From: Aliishimia sp965656085
GTDB taxonomy: Bacteria; Pseudomonadota; Alphaproteobacteria; Rhodobacterales; Rhodobacteraceae
NCBI GenBank assembly: GCA_965656085.1
Contig: CBFHJA010000008.1
Coordinates: 1 to 64,000, forward strand
DNA length: 64,000 bases
Direction: 5' to 3'
Both the position numbers and the translations under genes were made by a program. The stretch's first letter is position 1, and the number at the start of each line of letters is the position of its first letter. Shown piece after piece: positions 35,308 to 43,996 of this stretch. The notes under the pieces were generated by a model. It worked only from the letters and a program-made list of their open reading frames with translations. It ran no database searches and was not told the origin of the DNA.

Positions 35308-36347
35308 CGCAGGCTCTCGAACGGGTCTTCATCGGCGAAAGAGGGCTCCCAGCCGAGGGTGTCCCAGCTTTCCGCCATATGCGGGGGCAACTCGGCATGG
35401 ATCACCACGGGCGCCCCGGTCACGGGATGCGCAATCGCCATGGTGCGCGCATGCAGGTGCAGTTTTTTGGAGATGATCCCGCCAAGCTGCGCGCCCCAGC
35501 CATCGCCGAGATTCTCCTGCCCCGAGCCGCCATATTTGCCATCCCCAATGATCGGATGCCCGATCTCGGCCATATGCGCCCGAAGCTGGTGCGTGCGCCC
35601 GGTCACCGGCTCCAACGCCACCCATGAGGCCCGCGCGCCGACCCGGTAGAGCGTCGCGTAGAGCGTATGCGCGCGTTTGGCGCCGGGGGTTGCGTCCATC
35701 TCGCGCGGATGCACGGCATGCATTTTCTCGCCCTCGCCGCCCTTGCCATGGCCGCCCGCTTTCACGAGCCCATACTTGATCTCACCGAGATAGGGCGTCG
35801 GCACCCCGGCCACCAACGCCCAGTAAATCTTGCGCGTCTTGCGGTGCCGCATCGCCGCCGTCAGCGCCTGCGCCGCAGCCCGCGTGCGCGCCAGCAGCAG
35901 AACGCCCGACGTGTCCTTGTCGAGCCGATGCACAAGGCGTGGCTTCTCGTCGAGGTCGAACTTGAGCGCTTCGGCCAGCCCATCCACATGCCGTGTCTGA
36001 CCAGAGCCGCCCTGCACCGGCAGCCCGGGAGGCTTGTTCAGCGCGATGAGGACATCGTCTTTGTAAATCACGCAATCGCGGATCATCTGTGCATCAGCCG
36101 CGCTGATCTTCGCCTGTGCCTGCGGCGGTGGCGGCGCGGCGTCGGGAAGCGGCGGCACCCGCACCTCTTGGCCCTCTTCGAGCCGGGTCGCGGGTTTCAC
36201 CCGCCCGCCATCCACGCGGCACTCGCCCTTGCGGCACATCTTCTCGATGCGCCCCTGCTGAAGCTGCGGAAACCGCCGCTTGAGCCAGCGGTCGAGCCGC
36301 TGATCGCCCTCGCCCGCCTCCACAGTCACGATTTGCACACCGCTCAT
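35304..36347 (-). CDS. rluC: RluC/RluD-type 23S rRNA pseudouridine synthase
   Basis: Converts specific uridines of 23S rRNA to pseudouridine. An N-terminal S4 RNA-binding domain (QRLDRWLKRRFPQLQQGRIE) is followed by the catalytic domain, with Asp in RLVHRLDKDTSGVLLLA and the later motif PVTGRTHQLRAHMAEIGHPI. The protein has 347 residues. The start is ATG 36347, overlapping the crcB stop as ATGA. Assignment to RluC rather than RluD rests on overall look and is not firm. Confidence 0.87.
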   Translation of the reverse strand: MSGVQIVTVEAGEGDQRLDRWLKRRFPQLQQGRIEKMCRKGECRVDGGRVKPATRLEEGQEVRVPPLPDAAPPPPQAQAKISAADAQMIRDCVIYKDDVLIALNKPPGLPVQGGSGQTRHVDGLAEALKFDLDEKPRLVHRLDKDTSGVLLLARTRAAAQALTAAMRHRKTRKIYWALVAGVPTPYLGEIKYGLVKAGGHGKGGEGEKMHAVHPREMDATPGAKRAHTLYATLYRVGARASWVALEPVTGRTHQLRAHMAEIGHPIIGDGKYGGSGQENLGDGWGAQLGGIISKKLHLHARTMAIAHPVTGAPVVIHAELPPHMAESWDTLGWEPSFADEDPFESLR

Positions 36348-36703
36348 GCCAGCACCCCGCGTCCGAGCATCACCCCTGCCGCCACAGCCGCAAGACACAG
36401 CACCACCGTGCCAAAAACATAGACCAAAGCGCCGCTCACCTGCCCGGCCTCGAAGAGCCGCAGCGCGTCGAGCGAGAACGCCGAGAAGGTCGTGAACCCA
36501 CCGAGCACCCCGGTCATCAGCAGCGGCGCCCAGCGGGCATGGCCCGTGCCGCTCTCAAGCAGCCAGATCAGCAGAAGGCCCATTGCAAACGAGCCCAGCA
36601 CGTTCACCAGAACCGTCCCATAGGGGAACGCTGCCGCGCTCACGCACAGATATCGCAGGACCGCGCCGAGCGCGCCGCCAAGGGCTACATGCAGGATCGT
36701 CAT
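36344..36703 (-). CDS. crcB: Fluoride exporter CrcB (Fluc)
   Basis: Small four-helix membrane channel of 119 residues that exports fluoride as a dual-topology dimer. Family motifs are present: GGALGAVLRY, NVLGSFAMGLLL and GGFTTFSAFSLDA, the last containing the Phe and Thr/Ser residues that line the fluoride path. I chose ATG 36703 (MTILHVALGG); an upstream TTG at 36739 overlaps the rarA stop and would add 12 residues. No fluoride riboswitch is seen ahead of it; it lies within an operon. Confidence 0.9.
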   Translation of the reverse strand: MTILHVALGGALGAVLRYLCVSAAAFPYGTVLVNVLGSFAMGLLLIWLLESGTGHARWAPLLMTGVLGGFTTFSAFSLDALRLFEAGQVSGALVYVFGTVVLCLAAVAAGVMLGRGVLA

Positions 36704-36735
36704 GGCGCGCGGTGTGGGTCCGGGGCGCGCAAATG

Positions 36736-38049
36736 TCAACTGCCGCGCTGGTCGCGGAGCTTCTGGAAATAGGCCACCCGCTTGGCCAGATCGCGCTCGA
36801 ACCCGCGCTCGACCGGGGCATAGAACTGCTGCCGCGCCATGTCGTCCGGGAAGTAGTCCTGCCCCGAAAACCCGTCCTCTGCATCGTGGTCATAGGCATA
36901 GCCCGCCCCGTAGCCCTGCTCTTTCATGAGCGTCGTGGGCGCGTTGAGGATGTGCTTGGGCGGCGGCGCAGAGCCCGACACTTTGGCCTCCCGTATCGCG
37001 CCCTTGTAAGCGACATAGGCTGCGTTCGATTTCGGCGCGAGCGCGAGATAGATCACCGCCTGCGCGAGCGCGAGTTCTCCCTCTGGCGAGCCGAGCCGCT
37101 CATAGGTCTCCCACGCCTGCAGGCAGAGCGCCTGCGCCTGCGGATCGGCCAGCCCGATATCCTCGACGGCCATCCGGGTAATCCGGCGCGCCAGATAGCG
37201 CGGATCCTCGCCACCGGTCAGCATCCGCGCGAGCCAGTAGAGCGCCGCATCGGGGTCCGAGCCGCGCACCGATTTGTGCAGCGCAGAGATCAGGTTGTAG
37301 TGCTCATCCCCGGATTTGTCATACTTGGTCGCCCGCCGCATCAGCCGCGTCGTGAGCGCCTCGGTGTCCAGTTCAGTATCGGTTTTCCACGCCGCGACCT
37401 GCTCGGTGAGGTTCAATAGCGCCCGCCCATCACCGTCGGCCATCCCGATCAGCGCCGCCCGCGCCTGCTTATTCAGCGGCAGAGCCCTGCCAAGCTCCGC
37501 CTCGGCCCGCGCGAGCATCTGCTCCAGTTCGGTCTCGGAGAGGCGCTCCAGCACCAACACCTGCGCCCGGCTCAGAACGGCGGCATTGAGCTCAAAGGAG
37601 GGATTCTCCGTGGTCGCGCCCACCAGCAGGATCGTCCCATCCTCCATATGCGGCAGGAACCCGTCCTGCTGCGCCTTGTTGAACCGGTGGATCTCATCGA
37701 CGAACAGAAGCGTACCCTTGCCATTGGCAGCCCGCATTTTTGCAGCCTCAAACACCTTCCGCAGATCCGGCACGCCAGTGAAGATCGCGCTGATCTGCAC
37801 GAAATGCAGGTCGGTCTCATGCGCCAGAAGCCGCGCGATGGTGGTCTTCCCGACACCCGGCGGGCCCCATAAGATCAGCGAGGACAGCGCACCGGAGGCC
37901 AGCATCGCGGTCAAAGGACCGTCCGGCCCGAGGATCTGGCTCTGCCCGATGACCTCCGACAAAGCCTTGGGCCGCAGCCGGTCGGCAAGCGGGCGGTGGT
38001 GGCTGCTCCCCTCGGCAGGCGAATCCGATGTGCTGAACAGGTCCTGCAT
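36736..38049 (-). CDS. rarA: Replication-associated recombination protein A (RarA/MgsA)
   Basis: AAA+ ATPase of 437 residues, related to clamp-loader ATPases, that acts at stalled replication forks. The Walker A is GPPGVGKTT, the Walker B region DEIHRFNKAQQD, sensor 1 GATTENPSFE and the SSB/tetramerisation region SALHKSVRGSDPDAALYW. The N-terminus MQDLFSTSD, then RPLADRLRPKAL, is typical. It starts 6 bp after the HtrA stop. Confidence 0.94.
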   Translation of the reverse strand: MQDLFSTSDSPAEGSSHHRPLADRLRPKALSEVIGQSQILGPDGPLTAMLASGALSSLILWGPPGVGKTTIARLLAHETDLHFVQISAIFTGVPDLRKVFEAAKMRAANGKGTLLFVDEIHRFNKAQQDGFLPHMEDGTILLVGATTENPSFELNAAVLSRAQVLVLERLSETELEQMLARAEAELGRALPLNKQARAALIGMADGDGRALLNLTEQVAAWKTDTELDTEALTTRLMRRATKYDKSGDEHYNLISALHKSVRGSDPDAALYWLARMLTGGEDPRYLARRITRMAVEDIGLADPQAQALCLQAWETYERLGSPEGELALAQAVIYLALAPKSNAAYVAYKGAIREAKVSGSAPPPKHILNAPTTLMKEQGYGAGYAYDHDAEDGFSGQDYFPDDMARQQFYAPVERGFERDLAKRVAYFQKLRDQRGS

Positions 38050-38055
38050 CGCGGC

Positions 38056-39426
38056 TCAGGACCGGAAGGCGAGCATCACGCGGCTGCCGCCCCGCTGCAC
38101 CGTCAGTTGGTAGCGACCCGGCTGCCCGAGGGCGCGTTCGGCATCGCGCGGCGTTTCGACCTCGCGTCCGTTCACGGCGCGCAGCACATCGCCCGGACGC
38201 AAGCCAACCCGCGCGCCATAGGGCCCGGGATCGGCCACAAGCACACCCGTCGTCGAAAGCGGCAGGTTGAACTCCTGAAGCACCGCCGGGTTGATCTGAA
38301 TCACCACAAGCTCGGGCAGGCCCGACCGGCGGCCCAGCTCACGCGGATCTCGCGGCGGGTCGTCCGGGGCGGCCATCAGCCCTACAGCGACCACTTCCAC
38401 CGCGCCCCCCCGAACCCGTTCGATGGGCACCTCCCCGGTCCCGGCGACGGACATACGGTAGACCATCTCCGAGGGCGAGTTGACCGGCGCGTCATCGACT
38501 GCCGTGATCACATCACCAGGCGCGAACCCGGCCACGGCAAAAGGACTCGACGGATGCAGGCCGGAAATCACGATCCCTTCCGGCCGCGTGAGCCCGAGCA
38601 TCTCCGCAAGGTCCTGCGTCACCGGCTGGCCGGACATGCCCGCCCAAGGCCGCTCGAACCGCGCGCGACCCTCGCGGGCCTGCTCCACGAAGGCGCGCAC
38701 CAGATTGGCGGGGATGGCGAACCCGATCCCATTCGAGCCGCCCGAGCGCGACACGATCTGCGTGTTGACCCCGATCAGGCGGCCCGCGACGTCTATCAGC
38801 GCGCCGCCCGAATTGCCCGGGTTGATCGGCGCATCGGTCTGGATGAAATACCCCCGCCCCCGCCCCGATGCCCCACCGGACCGCGCCAGCCCCGAGACGA
38901 TCCCACTCGACACGGTCTGTCCGACACCAAACGGGTTGCCGATGGCGAGCACCAACTCCCCGACCTGCACCTCGTCGCTGTCGCGCAAGGGCAGGCTCGG
39001 CAGGTCCTCGGCACCCTCCAGTTGCAGGATCGCTAGATCGCTGTCCTCATCGCCCAAAAGCACCCGGGCCGTGAACTCGCGCCGGTCGTTCAGCACCACG
39101 CGGATATCCGTGGCCATGCCGACGACGTGATAATTCGACACCACGATCCCGTCCGAGCCCAGGATCACGCCGGAGCCAAGCGAATTTTGCACACGCGGCT
39201 CAGGCCGTCCGAACCCTTCGAAAAAGCGCTCAAAGAAGGGATCGCTCATAAACGGCGTGCGCCGGGCCTCGGTCACCCGGCGCGCGTAGATATTGACCAC
39301 CGCAGGGGCGGCCGCCTGCACAAGCGGGGCGAAGCTGAGGCTGATCTCAGCACGGCTTTGCGGCACCGATTGCGCCGTCGCCGGCCCTGCAACCACCATC
39401 AAAACAAGCAAAAACGCGCGCAGCAT
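38056..39426 (-). CDS. Periplasmic HtrA/Deg-type serine protease
   Basis: Quality-control protease of 456 residues. A Sec signal (MLRAFLLVLMVVAGPATAQ) is followed by a trypsin-like domain with the triad His in SNYHVVG, Asp in DEDSDLAIL and Ser in NPGNSGGALID. Two PDZ domains follow (near 255-345 and 370-455). The start is ATG 39426, fixed by the signal peptide; the longer open frame upstream runs antisense-like through the dioxygenase gene. It is probably translated with rarA. Confidence 0.92.
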   Translation of the reverse strand: MLRAFLLVLMVVAGPATAQSVPQSRAEISLSFAPLVQAAAPAVVNIYARRVTEARRTPFMSDPFFERFFEGFGRPEPRVQNSLGSGVILGSDGIVVSNYHVVGMATDIRVVLNDRREFTARVLLGDEDSDLAILQLEGAEDLPSLPLRDSDEVQVGELVLAIGNPFGVGQTVSSGIVSGLARSGGASGRGRGYFIQTDAPINPGNSGGALIDVAGRLIGVNTQIVSRSGGSNGIGFAIPANLVRAFVEQAREGRARFERPWAGMSGQPVTQDLAEMLGLTRPEGIVISGLHPSSPFAVAGFAPGDVITAVDDAPVNSPSEMVYRMSVAGTGEVPIERVRGGAVEVVAVGLMAAPDDPPRDPRELGRRSGLPELVVIQINPAVLQEFNLPLSTTGVLVADPGPYGARVGLRPGDVLRAVNGREVETPRDAERALGQPGRYQLTVQRGGSRVMLAFRS

Positions 39427-39490
39427 GTCGGTCCTTCCTGTTTGCCCGGGGCCTTCGATATGCGCCCCGAACCGCTCGATTGCAAGCGTC

Positions 39491-40549
39491 TCAGGCGTCC
39501 AGCGGCGCGTGCAGCCGGGTCTCTTTGGTGATGATGCCGCCCCGGTTGCCAATCTCCAGAGACCCGTAGCGCTGCGCGAAGACGGGCGGCAGCGCGCGGT
39601 CGCCGGGCACCGAGAGCCAGAGCCGCAGCAGATGCCGCCGCTTGGCCGGATCGGGCCAGTCGGTGAACCCGGTGCGGTCATGCAGTTGCGCGTGATTGTA
39701 GACGAATTGCATGTCGCCGGGTGCGAGTTGCATCGAGATGTGCAGGCTCGGGTCGTTGGCCAGCGCGTCGAACATATCCAGCGCGGCGATGTGGTCTTCG
39801 GTGAGGCGCAACGCGTCCGGAAAGCGCTGCGCCGCGTTGATATATTGCCGCTGGTAGAACACGGTGAGCTTACCATCATGCCACGAGAGCGGCGGGATGG
39901 TCATGAACGGCCCCTGCCCTTCGGGAATCTCTCCGCGCCGGTCCGTGGCGATGGGATCGAACAGCCGCGCCAAGAGGTCAGGGCGCTCGGCGCGCATCCG
40001 GTTGTAGATCGTCTCGGCGCTGATCAGCAGCGACAGCCCGCCCTCCTTGGCGGCGCGCAGACAAAGCAGCCCGACCACATCGGTGCTGTCCGTGTGAAAG
40101 GTCTGCCGCGCCGCGGTCTGGTAGATGCGCGTGCCCGGATCAGCGGCATCGGCCCCGGTGTCGCGCACATGGCCCAGAATATGCCCCGCTGCGTTCTGCG
40201 AGCGCGCTGAGCCCAGATGCGCCCCGATCCCGCAGAAGATCGCCGCAGCCCTTTCCTGCGTGAGGCGGTCCACGGGCAGGCCGCGCAGCACCTCGAAGCC
40301 ATGGCCATTCAGGAGCGTATCACGCAGGCTTTTGAAATGCGCGGCGAGGGTCGGCAGCGGGAAGTCCTCGGCACTGATCTCACCGATGTCGCGGCCCAGC
40401 GACAAGTAGTGGGCCGCCGCTGCCTCAAGCTCGGCGATCTCGTCGGCGCTCAAGTCCCGCACCCAACGCTCCGGCGCTGCGGCCATTTCTGTGCCGGTCC
40501 ATGCCGCCGGGCCGGTCAGGCGCTCGGGAATTTGGTCGAGTATGGACAT
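39491..40549 (-). CDS. TauD/TfdA-family dioxygenase
   Basis: Non-heme iron, 2-oxoglutarate-dependent oxygenase of 352 residues. The iron-binding motif is HTDSTD in RQTFHTDSTDVVG, and the distal His is probably in YNHAQLHDRTGF, followed by the 2-oxoglutarate-binding Arg in RRHLLRLWLS. The substrate cannot be deduced; close neighbours give no hint. The start is ATG 40549, preceded by GGAGAGGAG. It stands between the ribosomal operon terminator and the HtrA gene, with its own spacing on both sides. Confidence 0.82.
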   Translation of the reverse strand: MSILDQIPERLTGPAAWTGTEMAAAPERWVRDLSADEIAELEAAAAHYLSLGRDIGEISAEDFPLPTLAAHFKSLRDTLLNGHGFEVLRGLPVDRLTQERAAAIFCGIGAHLGSARSQNAAGHILGHVRDTGADAADPGTRIYQTAARQTFHTDSTDVVGLLCLRAAKEGGLSLLISAETIYNRMRAERPDLLARLFDPIATDRRGEIPEGQGPFMTIPPLSWHDGKLTVFYQRQYINAAQRFPDALRLTEDHIAALDMFDALANDPSLHISMQLAPGDMQFVYNHAQLHDRTGFTDWPDPAKRRHLLRLWLSVPGDRALPPVFAQRYGSLEIGNRGGIITKETRLHAPLDA

Positions 40550-40602
40550 GCGGTGCTCCTCTCCCTGCGCAAGATGCAGACAGAATTGCCCCTGTCCAGA
40601 AC

Positions 40603-40631
40603 GAAAAAGCCCCCCGCGATGGCGGAGGGCT
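40603..40631 (-). terminator. Intrinsic terminator of the ribosomal-protein operon
   Basis: On the minus strand AGCCCTCCGC and GCGGGGGGCT pair (one mismatch) around CATC, followed by TTTTTCG. It lies 27 bp after the rplQ stop. Confidence 0.8.
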
Positions 40632-40657
40632 CGGGTCATCCGTCTGGATGGAGGAGA

Positions 40658-41077
40658 TTAATCTTCTGCGGCGTCTTCGGCCTCAACGCGGGCCTTGTCG
40701 GCGGCGCCTTTGGCATCGCGGTCGCGATCGACGAATTCGATGATCGCCATCGGCGCCATGTCACCGTAGCGGAAACCGGCTTTCAGAACGCGCACATAGC
40801 CGCCCTGACGGTCGGCATAGCGGGGGCCGAGCACGTCGAAAAGCTTGGTGACATAGGCGTCCTGCTTGAGCTTGCTGGCGGCCTGACGACGCGCGTGCAG
40901 ATCGCCGCGCTTGGCGAGCGTGATCATCTTTTCGATAATCGGGCGCAATTCTTTGGCCTTGGGCAGAGTTGTTTTGATTTGCTCATGTTCGATGAGCGAG
41001 CCCGCCATGTTCGCCCAAAGGGCTTTGCGGTGCTCATGGGTGCGGTTCAGGCGGCGATAGCCTCGTGCGTGACGCAT
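40658..41077 (-). CDS. rplQ: 50S ribosomal protein L17
   Basis: Protein of 139 residues with the complete L17 core (MRHARGYRRLNRTHEHRKAL, then NMAGSLIEHEQIKTTLPKAK) and an acidic alphaproteobacterial tail (AEDAAED). It is the last gene of the operon that starts upstream of rplO. It is separated from rpoA by 161 bp containing two palindromes. Confidence 0.97.
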   Translation of the reverse strand: MRHARGYRRLNRTHEHRKALWANMAGSLIEHEQIKTTLPKAKELRPIIEKMITLAKRGDLHARRQAASKLKQDAYVTKLFDVLGPRYADRQGGYVRVLKAGFRYGDMAPMAIIEFVDRDRDAKGAADKARVEAEDAAED

Positions 41078-41178
41078 GTGTCTTCTCCAATTTGGTGCCC
41101 TCTACGGGCGATTTTGCTTTGTCTGGCCGGCGATGCGTGTCACCGGCTCTCCTTGGGACACGAGGGTCCGGGGTTGAA

Positions 41179-41232
41179 GGTGGGCACATTGCCCACCCTA
41201 CGGGGGTTGGTTGGGTGGGCAATCTGCCCACC
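41179..41232. repeat. Two GGTGGGCA palindromes between rpoA and rplQ
   Basis: GGTGGGCA-CAT-TGCCCACC (41179-41197) and GGTGGGCA-ATC-TGCCCACC (41214-41232) are perfect 8-bp palindromes 16 bp apart. A related copy lies at 56711-56731. They resemble REP-type extragenic palindromes and could attenuate or stabilise the rpoA-rplQ message. Confidence 0.8.
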
Positions 41233-41238
41233 ACGACC

Positions 41239-42255
41239 TCAGAAGTTGTCTTCGAACTTCTTGGCCAGATCTTCGATGTTGTCCGGCGGCCAGTCCTCGA
41301 CATCCATGCCGAGATGCAGGCCCATGCCAGAGAGCACTTCCTTGATCTCGTTGAGCGACTTGCGGCCGAAGTTCGGCGTGCGCAGCATCTCTGCTTCGGT
41401 TTTCTGGATGAGATCCCCGATATACACGATGTTGTCGTTCTTGAGGCAGTTCGCCGAGCGCACGGACAGTTCGAGCTCATCCACTTTCTTGAGCAGAAGC
41501 GGGTTGAATTCGAGACCATCTTCGTCGTCCTGACGCGACGCGCTTTCCGGCTCGTCGAAGTTGACGAAGATGCCAAGCTGGTCCTGCAGGATGCGCGCGG
41601 CATAGGCCACGGCGTCGTCGGGTGTCAGCGAGCCATCGGTGTCGATCTTCATGGTCAGCTTGTCATAATCCAGAACCTGACCTTCGCGAGTCGGCTGCAC
41701 GTCATAGGACACTTTCTTGACCGGCGAATAGATCGCGTCGATCGGGATGAGACCGATGGGCGCGTCTTCGGGCTTGTTTTTGTCGGCGGACACATAGCCC
41801 TTACCGGTGTTGACGGTGAGTTCCATGTAGACGTCCGCGCCATCGTCGAGGTGGCAGATGACGTGATCGCGGTTCAGAACCTCGATCCCGGCGCTCTCGG
41901 AAATGTCGCCGGCGGTCACGACCCCCGGACCCTTGGCGTTGATGGACAGGCGCTTGGGCCCTTCCACGTCCATGGACAGGCTCACGCCCTTGAGGTTCAG
42001 GATGATGTCGGTGACGTCCTCGCGGACACCGGCGACCGAGGAGAACTCGTGCAGCACGTTGTCGATTTGAACGGCGGTGATGGCCGCGCCTTGCAGCGAA
42101 CTCATCAGCACGCGGCGCAGGGCGTTCCCGAGCGTCAGGCCGAAGCCACGCTCAAGCGGTTCGGCCACGACGGTCGCCTGACGCGCGGGGTCATTGCCCG
42201 GCTTGATGTCGAGTTGGCTCGGTTTGATCAGCTCTTGCCAGTTTTTGTGGATCAT
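41239..42255 (-). CDS. rpoA: RNA polymerase alpha subunit
   Basis: Protein of 338 residues. The N-terminal dimerisation domain shows EPLERGFGLTLGNALRRVLM. The C-terminal domain that contacts UP elements and activators has SVRSANCLKNDNIVYIGDLI and GRKSLNEIKEVL. Both domains are complete. The start is ATG 42255 with GGAGGG just upstream; an ATG four codons earlier lies inside the ribosome binding site region. It follows rpsK in the standard order. Confidence 0.97.
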   Translation of the reverse strand: MIHKNWQELIKPSQLDIKPGNDPARQATVVAEPLERGFGLTLGNALRRVLMSSLQGAAITAVQIDNVLHEFSSVAGVREDVTDIILNLKGVSLSMDVEGPKRLSINAKGPGVVTAGDISESAGIEVLNRDHVICHLDDGADVYMELTVNTGKGYVSADKNKPEDAPIGLIPIDAIYSPVKKVSYDVQPTREGQVLDYDKLTMKIDTDGSLTPDDAVAYAARILQDQLGIFVNFDEPESASRQDDEDGLEFNPLLLKKVDELELSVRSANCLKNDNIVYIGDLIQKTEAEMLRTPNFGRKSLNEIKEVLSGMGLHLGMDVEDWPPDNIEDLAKKFEDNF

Positions 42256-42371
42256 GCGTCCCTCCATTCCTGCCTACCCCCCATGTCCAAAAGGGGCGGG
42301 CGCCCGAGGTTTCCAAAATGCGCAGAAGAGGACGCAGGTTTCCCCGCATCCCCTCTTGAGTATCACTTGCC

Positions 42372-42761
42372 TTAAACGCGGCGGCGCTTCGGCGGGCGGC
42401 AGCCGTTATGGGCGATCGGTGTCACGTCGCGGATCGACGTGATGTTGAAGCCGACCGCTGCGAGCGCGCGCAGGGCGCTCTCACGACCGGAGCCGGGGCC
42501 CTGCACTTCGACTTCCAGCGTCTTGACGCCGTGATCCTGTGCTTTCTTGCCCGCATCCTCAGCGGCGAGTTGGGCCGCGTAGGGTGTGGATTTCCGCGAG
42601 CCCTTGAAGCCCATCGTGCCGGCGGACGACCACGAGATCGCGTTGCCCTGCACATCCGAGATCAGGATCTTGGTGTTGTTGAAGGTCGAATTCACATGGG
42701 CCACGCCCGCTGCGATGTTCTTGGAGACCTTTTTCTTTGTACGACGTGTATCGCGTGCCAT
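42372..42761 (-). CDS. rpsK: 30S ribosomal protein S11
   Basis: Protein of 129 residues with the universal S11 pattern: HVNSTFNNTKILISDVQGN, SSAGTMGFKGSRKSTPYAAQ, and the C-terminus DVTPIAHNGCRPPKRRRV. It forms part of the small-subunit platform. It lies 15 bp after rpsM. Confidence 0.98.
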   Translation of the reverse strand: MARDTRRTKKKVSKNIAAGVAHVNSTFNNTKILISDVQGNAISWSSAGTMGFKGSRKSTPYAAQLAAEDAGKKAQDHGVKTLEVEVQGPGSGRESALRALAAVGFNITSIRDVTPIAHNGCRPPKRRRV

Positions 42762-42776
42762 TGATCAAGCCCTCCC

Positions 42777-43145
42777 TTATTTCTTCTTGCCGGCAATGGC
42801 CTTCGCGGGGCCTTTGCGCGTGCGAGCGTTGGTGTGGGTGCGCTGGCCGCGCACAGGGAGGTTGCGGCGATGACGCAGGCCGCGGTAGCAGCCCAGATCC
42901 ATCAGACGCTTGACGTTCATCTGCACTTCGCGGCGCAGGTCGCCTTCGACGGTGTAGTTGGCGTCGATATGCTCGCGGATCTGCAGCACTTCCGAATCGG
43001 AAAGCTCATTCACCCGGCGCGCGGCGTCGATGCCGACCGCGTCGCAAATGGCCTTCGCGGAGGTGTGTCCAATTCCGGTGATGTAGGTGAGGGCAATCGG
43101 TACCCGTTTGGCGGTGGGGATGTTCACCCCTGCAATACGTGCCAC
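42777..43145 (-). CDS. rpsM: 30S ribosomal protein S13
   Basis: Protein of 122 residues with the S13 signature (VARIAGVNIPTAKRVPIALT, then RGLRHRRNLPVRGQRTHTNA). It sits in the small-subunit head and contacts L5 and tRNA. The start is GTG 43145 (preceded by AAAAGGAA), because relatives begin with MARIAGVN. The 296 bp upstream to the BLUF-like gene hold nothing I recognise. In the standard order adk or rpmJ would be directly upstream; here the BLUF-like gene intervenes on the opposite strand. Confidence 0.97.
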   Translation of the reverse strand: MARIAGVNIPTAKRVPIALTYITGIGHTSAKAICDAVGIDAARRVNELSDSEVLQIREHIDANYTVEGDLRREVQMNVKRLMDLGCYRGLRHRRNLPVRGQRTHTNARTRKGPAKAIAGKKK

Positions 43146-43441
43146 GTATCGTGTTCCTTTTCGTTGCGAGCCCGTAATGCCAGGCCCTTTTTTCACAACA
43201 TAAGGCCCAAGGATTTTGCCCCCGGGCCTGCCGCTGTCTCAGGTGGTCGGGCCGGACGCATTCCGGCCTTTGATTCTCTTGCGAGATGCTGTGGGTTAGG
43301 GCCTTCGCACCGGCGCGTCAACCCCGCCCGGCGATTTCCCGCATACAGCTTGCGCGTGTGTACCGTGCGGTGCCTTCACCCGGTCTAGACAGCTTCCCGT
43401 CACAATGACCGCGCAGGCAGAACAAAAACCAAGAGCACATC

Positions 43442-43996
43442 ATGTCAATCATGGACCACGTCCCCCTTTCGCCGAAGCTCGCGCGACTGTTGTTCGTGAG
43501 CGCATCCACCTACCCGCTCGGGCACGCCTCCGATATCGACGTCTTCCGGACCGCCGCGCAGCGCAACCGGGAGACCCGGATCTGCGGCGTGATCCTGCGC
43601 GGCGAGGCTTGGTTTTGCCAGGTGCTCGAAGGCGACCGGACCGCCATAGACCACACTTGGCAGCGCATCTGCCAAGACACCCGCCATGCGCCCCTCGGGC
43701 ATTGGTGGCAAACCGATCTGCAGCAAAAGCTCTTTGCCAACTGGCACACCGAGCATTGGGGGGTGTCGCCGCAGATCGAACGGATTTTCATGGAGATGAT
43801 CCGGTCCGACAGGATCGCCATCGGCGACAAGATCATCCTTGTGCGCGCCTTTGCACAGGTGCGCCGGAGCCAAGCCCGGCTGCAACCCTCAGGCGCCGAG
43901 CACCTCGCCGATGCTCGCCTTGACCACGGGCAGGTCCGCAAGACCATCGACCGGGTGCAGCAAGCCATGGGCAAAGTAATACCCGAGCAGCGGTGA
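43442..43996 (+). CDS. BLUF-like sensor protein lacking the photoactive tyrosine
   Basis: Protein of 184 residues. Residues 12-105 fit the BLUF fold (blue light sensing using FAD). The conserved Asn is in AAQRNRETRICGV and the flavin-switching Gln in WFCQVLEGD. However, the first strand reads ARLLFVSAST where photoactive BLUF proteins have Tyr in the LxYxS motif (Tyr21 of AppA), so that residue is Phe. Photocycling by the usual mechanism is therefore unlikely. The C-terminal 80 residues are helical. It lies alone on the plus strand within the ribosomal-protein cluster, and its last 108 bp overlap the end of adk on the other strand. Confidence 0.78.
   Translation: MSIMDHVPLSPKLARLLFVSASTYPLGHASDIDVFRTAAQRNRETRICGVILRGEAWFCQVLEGDRTAIDHTWQRICQDTRHAPLGHWWQTDLQQKLFANWHTEHWGVSPQIERIFMEMIRSDRIAIGDKIILVRAFAQVRRSQARLQPSGAEHLADARLDHGQVRKTIDRVQQAMGKVIPEQR

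Noticed and set aside
36344..36760. Fluoride riboswitch ahead of crcB
   Set aside because: crcB starts inside or just after the rarA stop with no room for the riboswitch fold; it is transcribed as part of an operon.
38056..39879. N-terminal extension of the HtrA gene to 39879
   Set aside because: The extension reads out of frame through the TauD-type dioxygenase gene; the signal peptide fixes the start at 39426.
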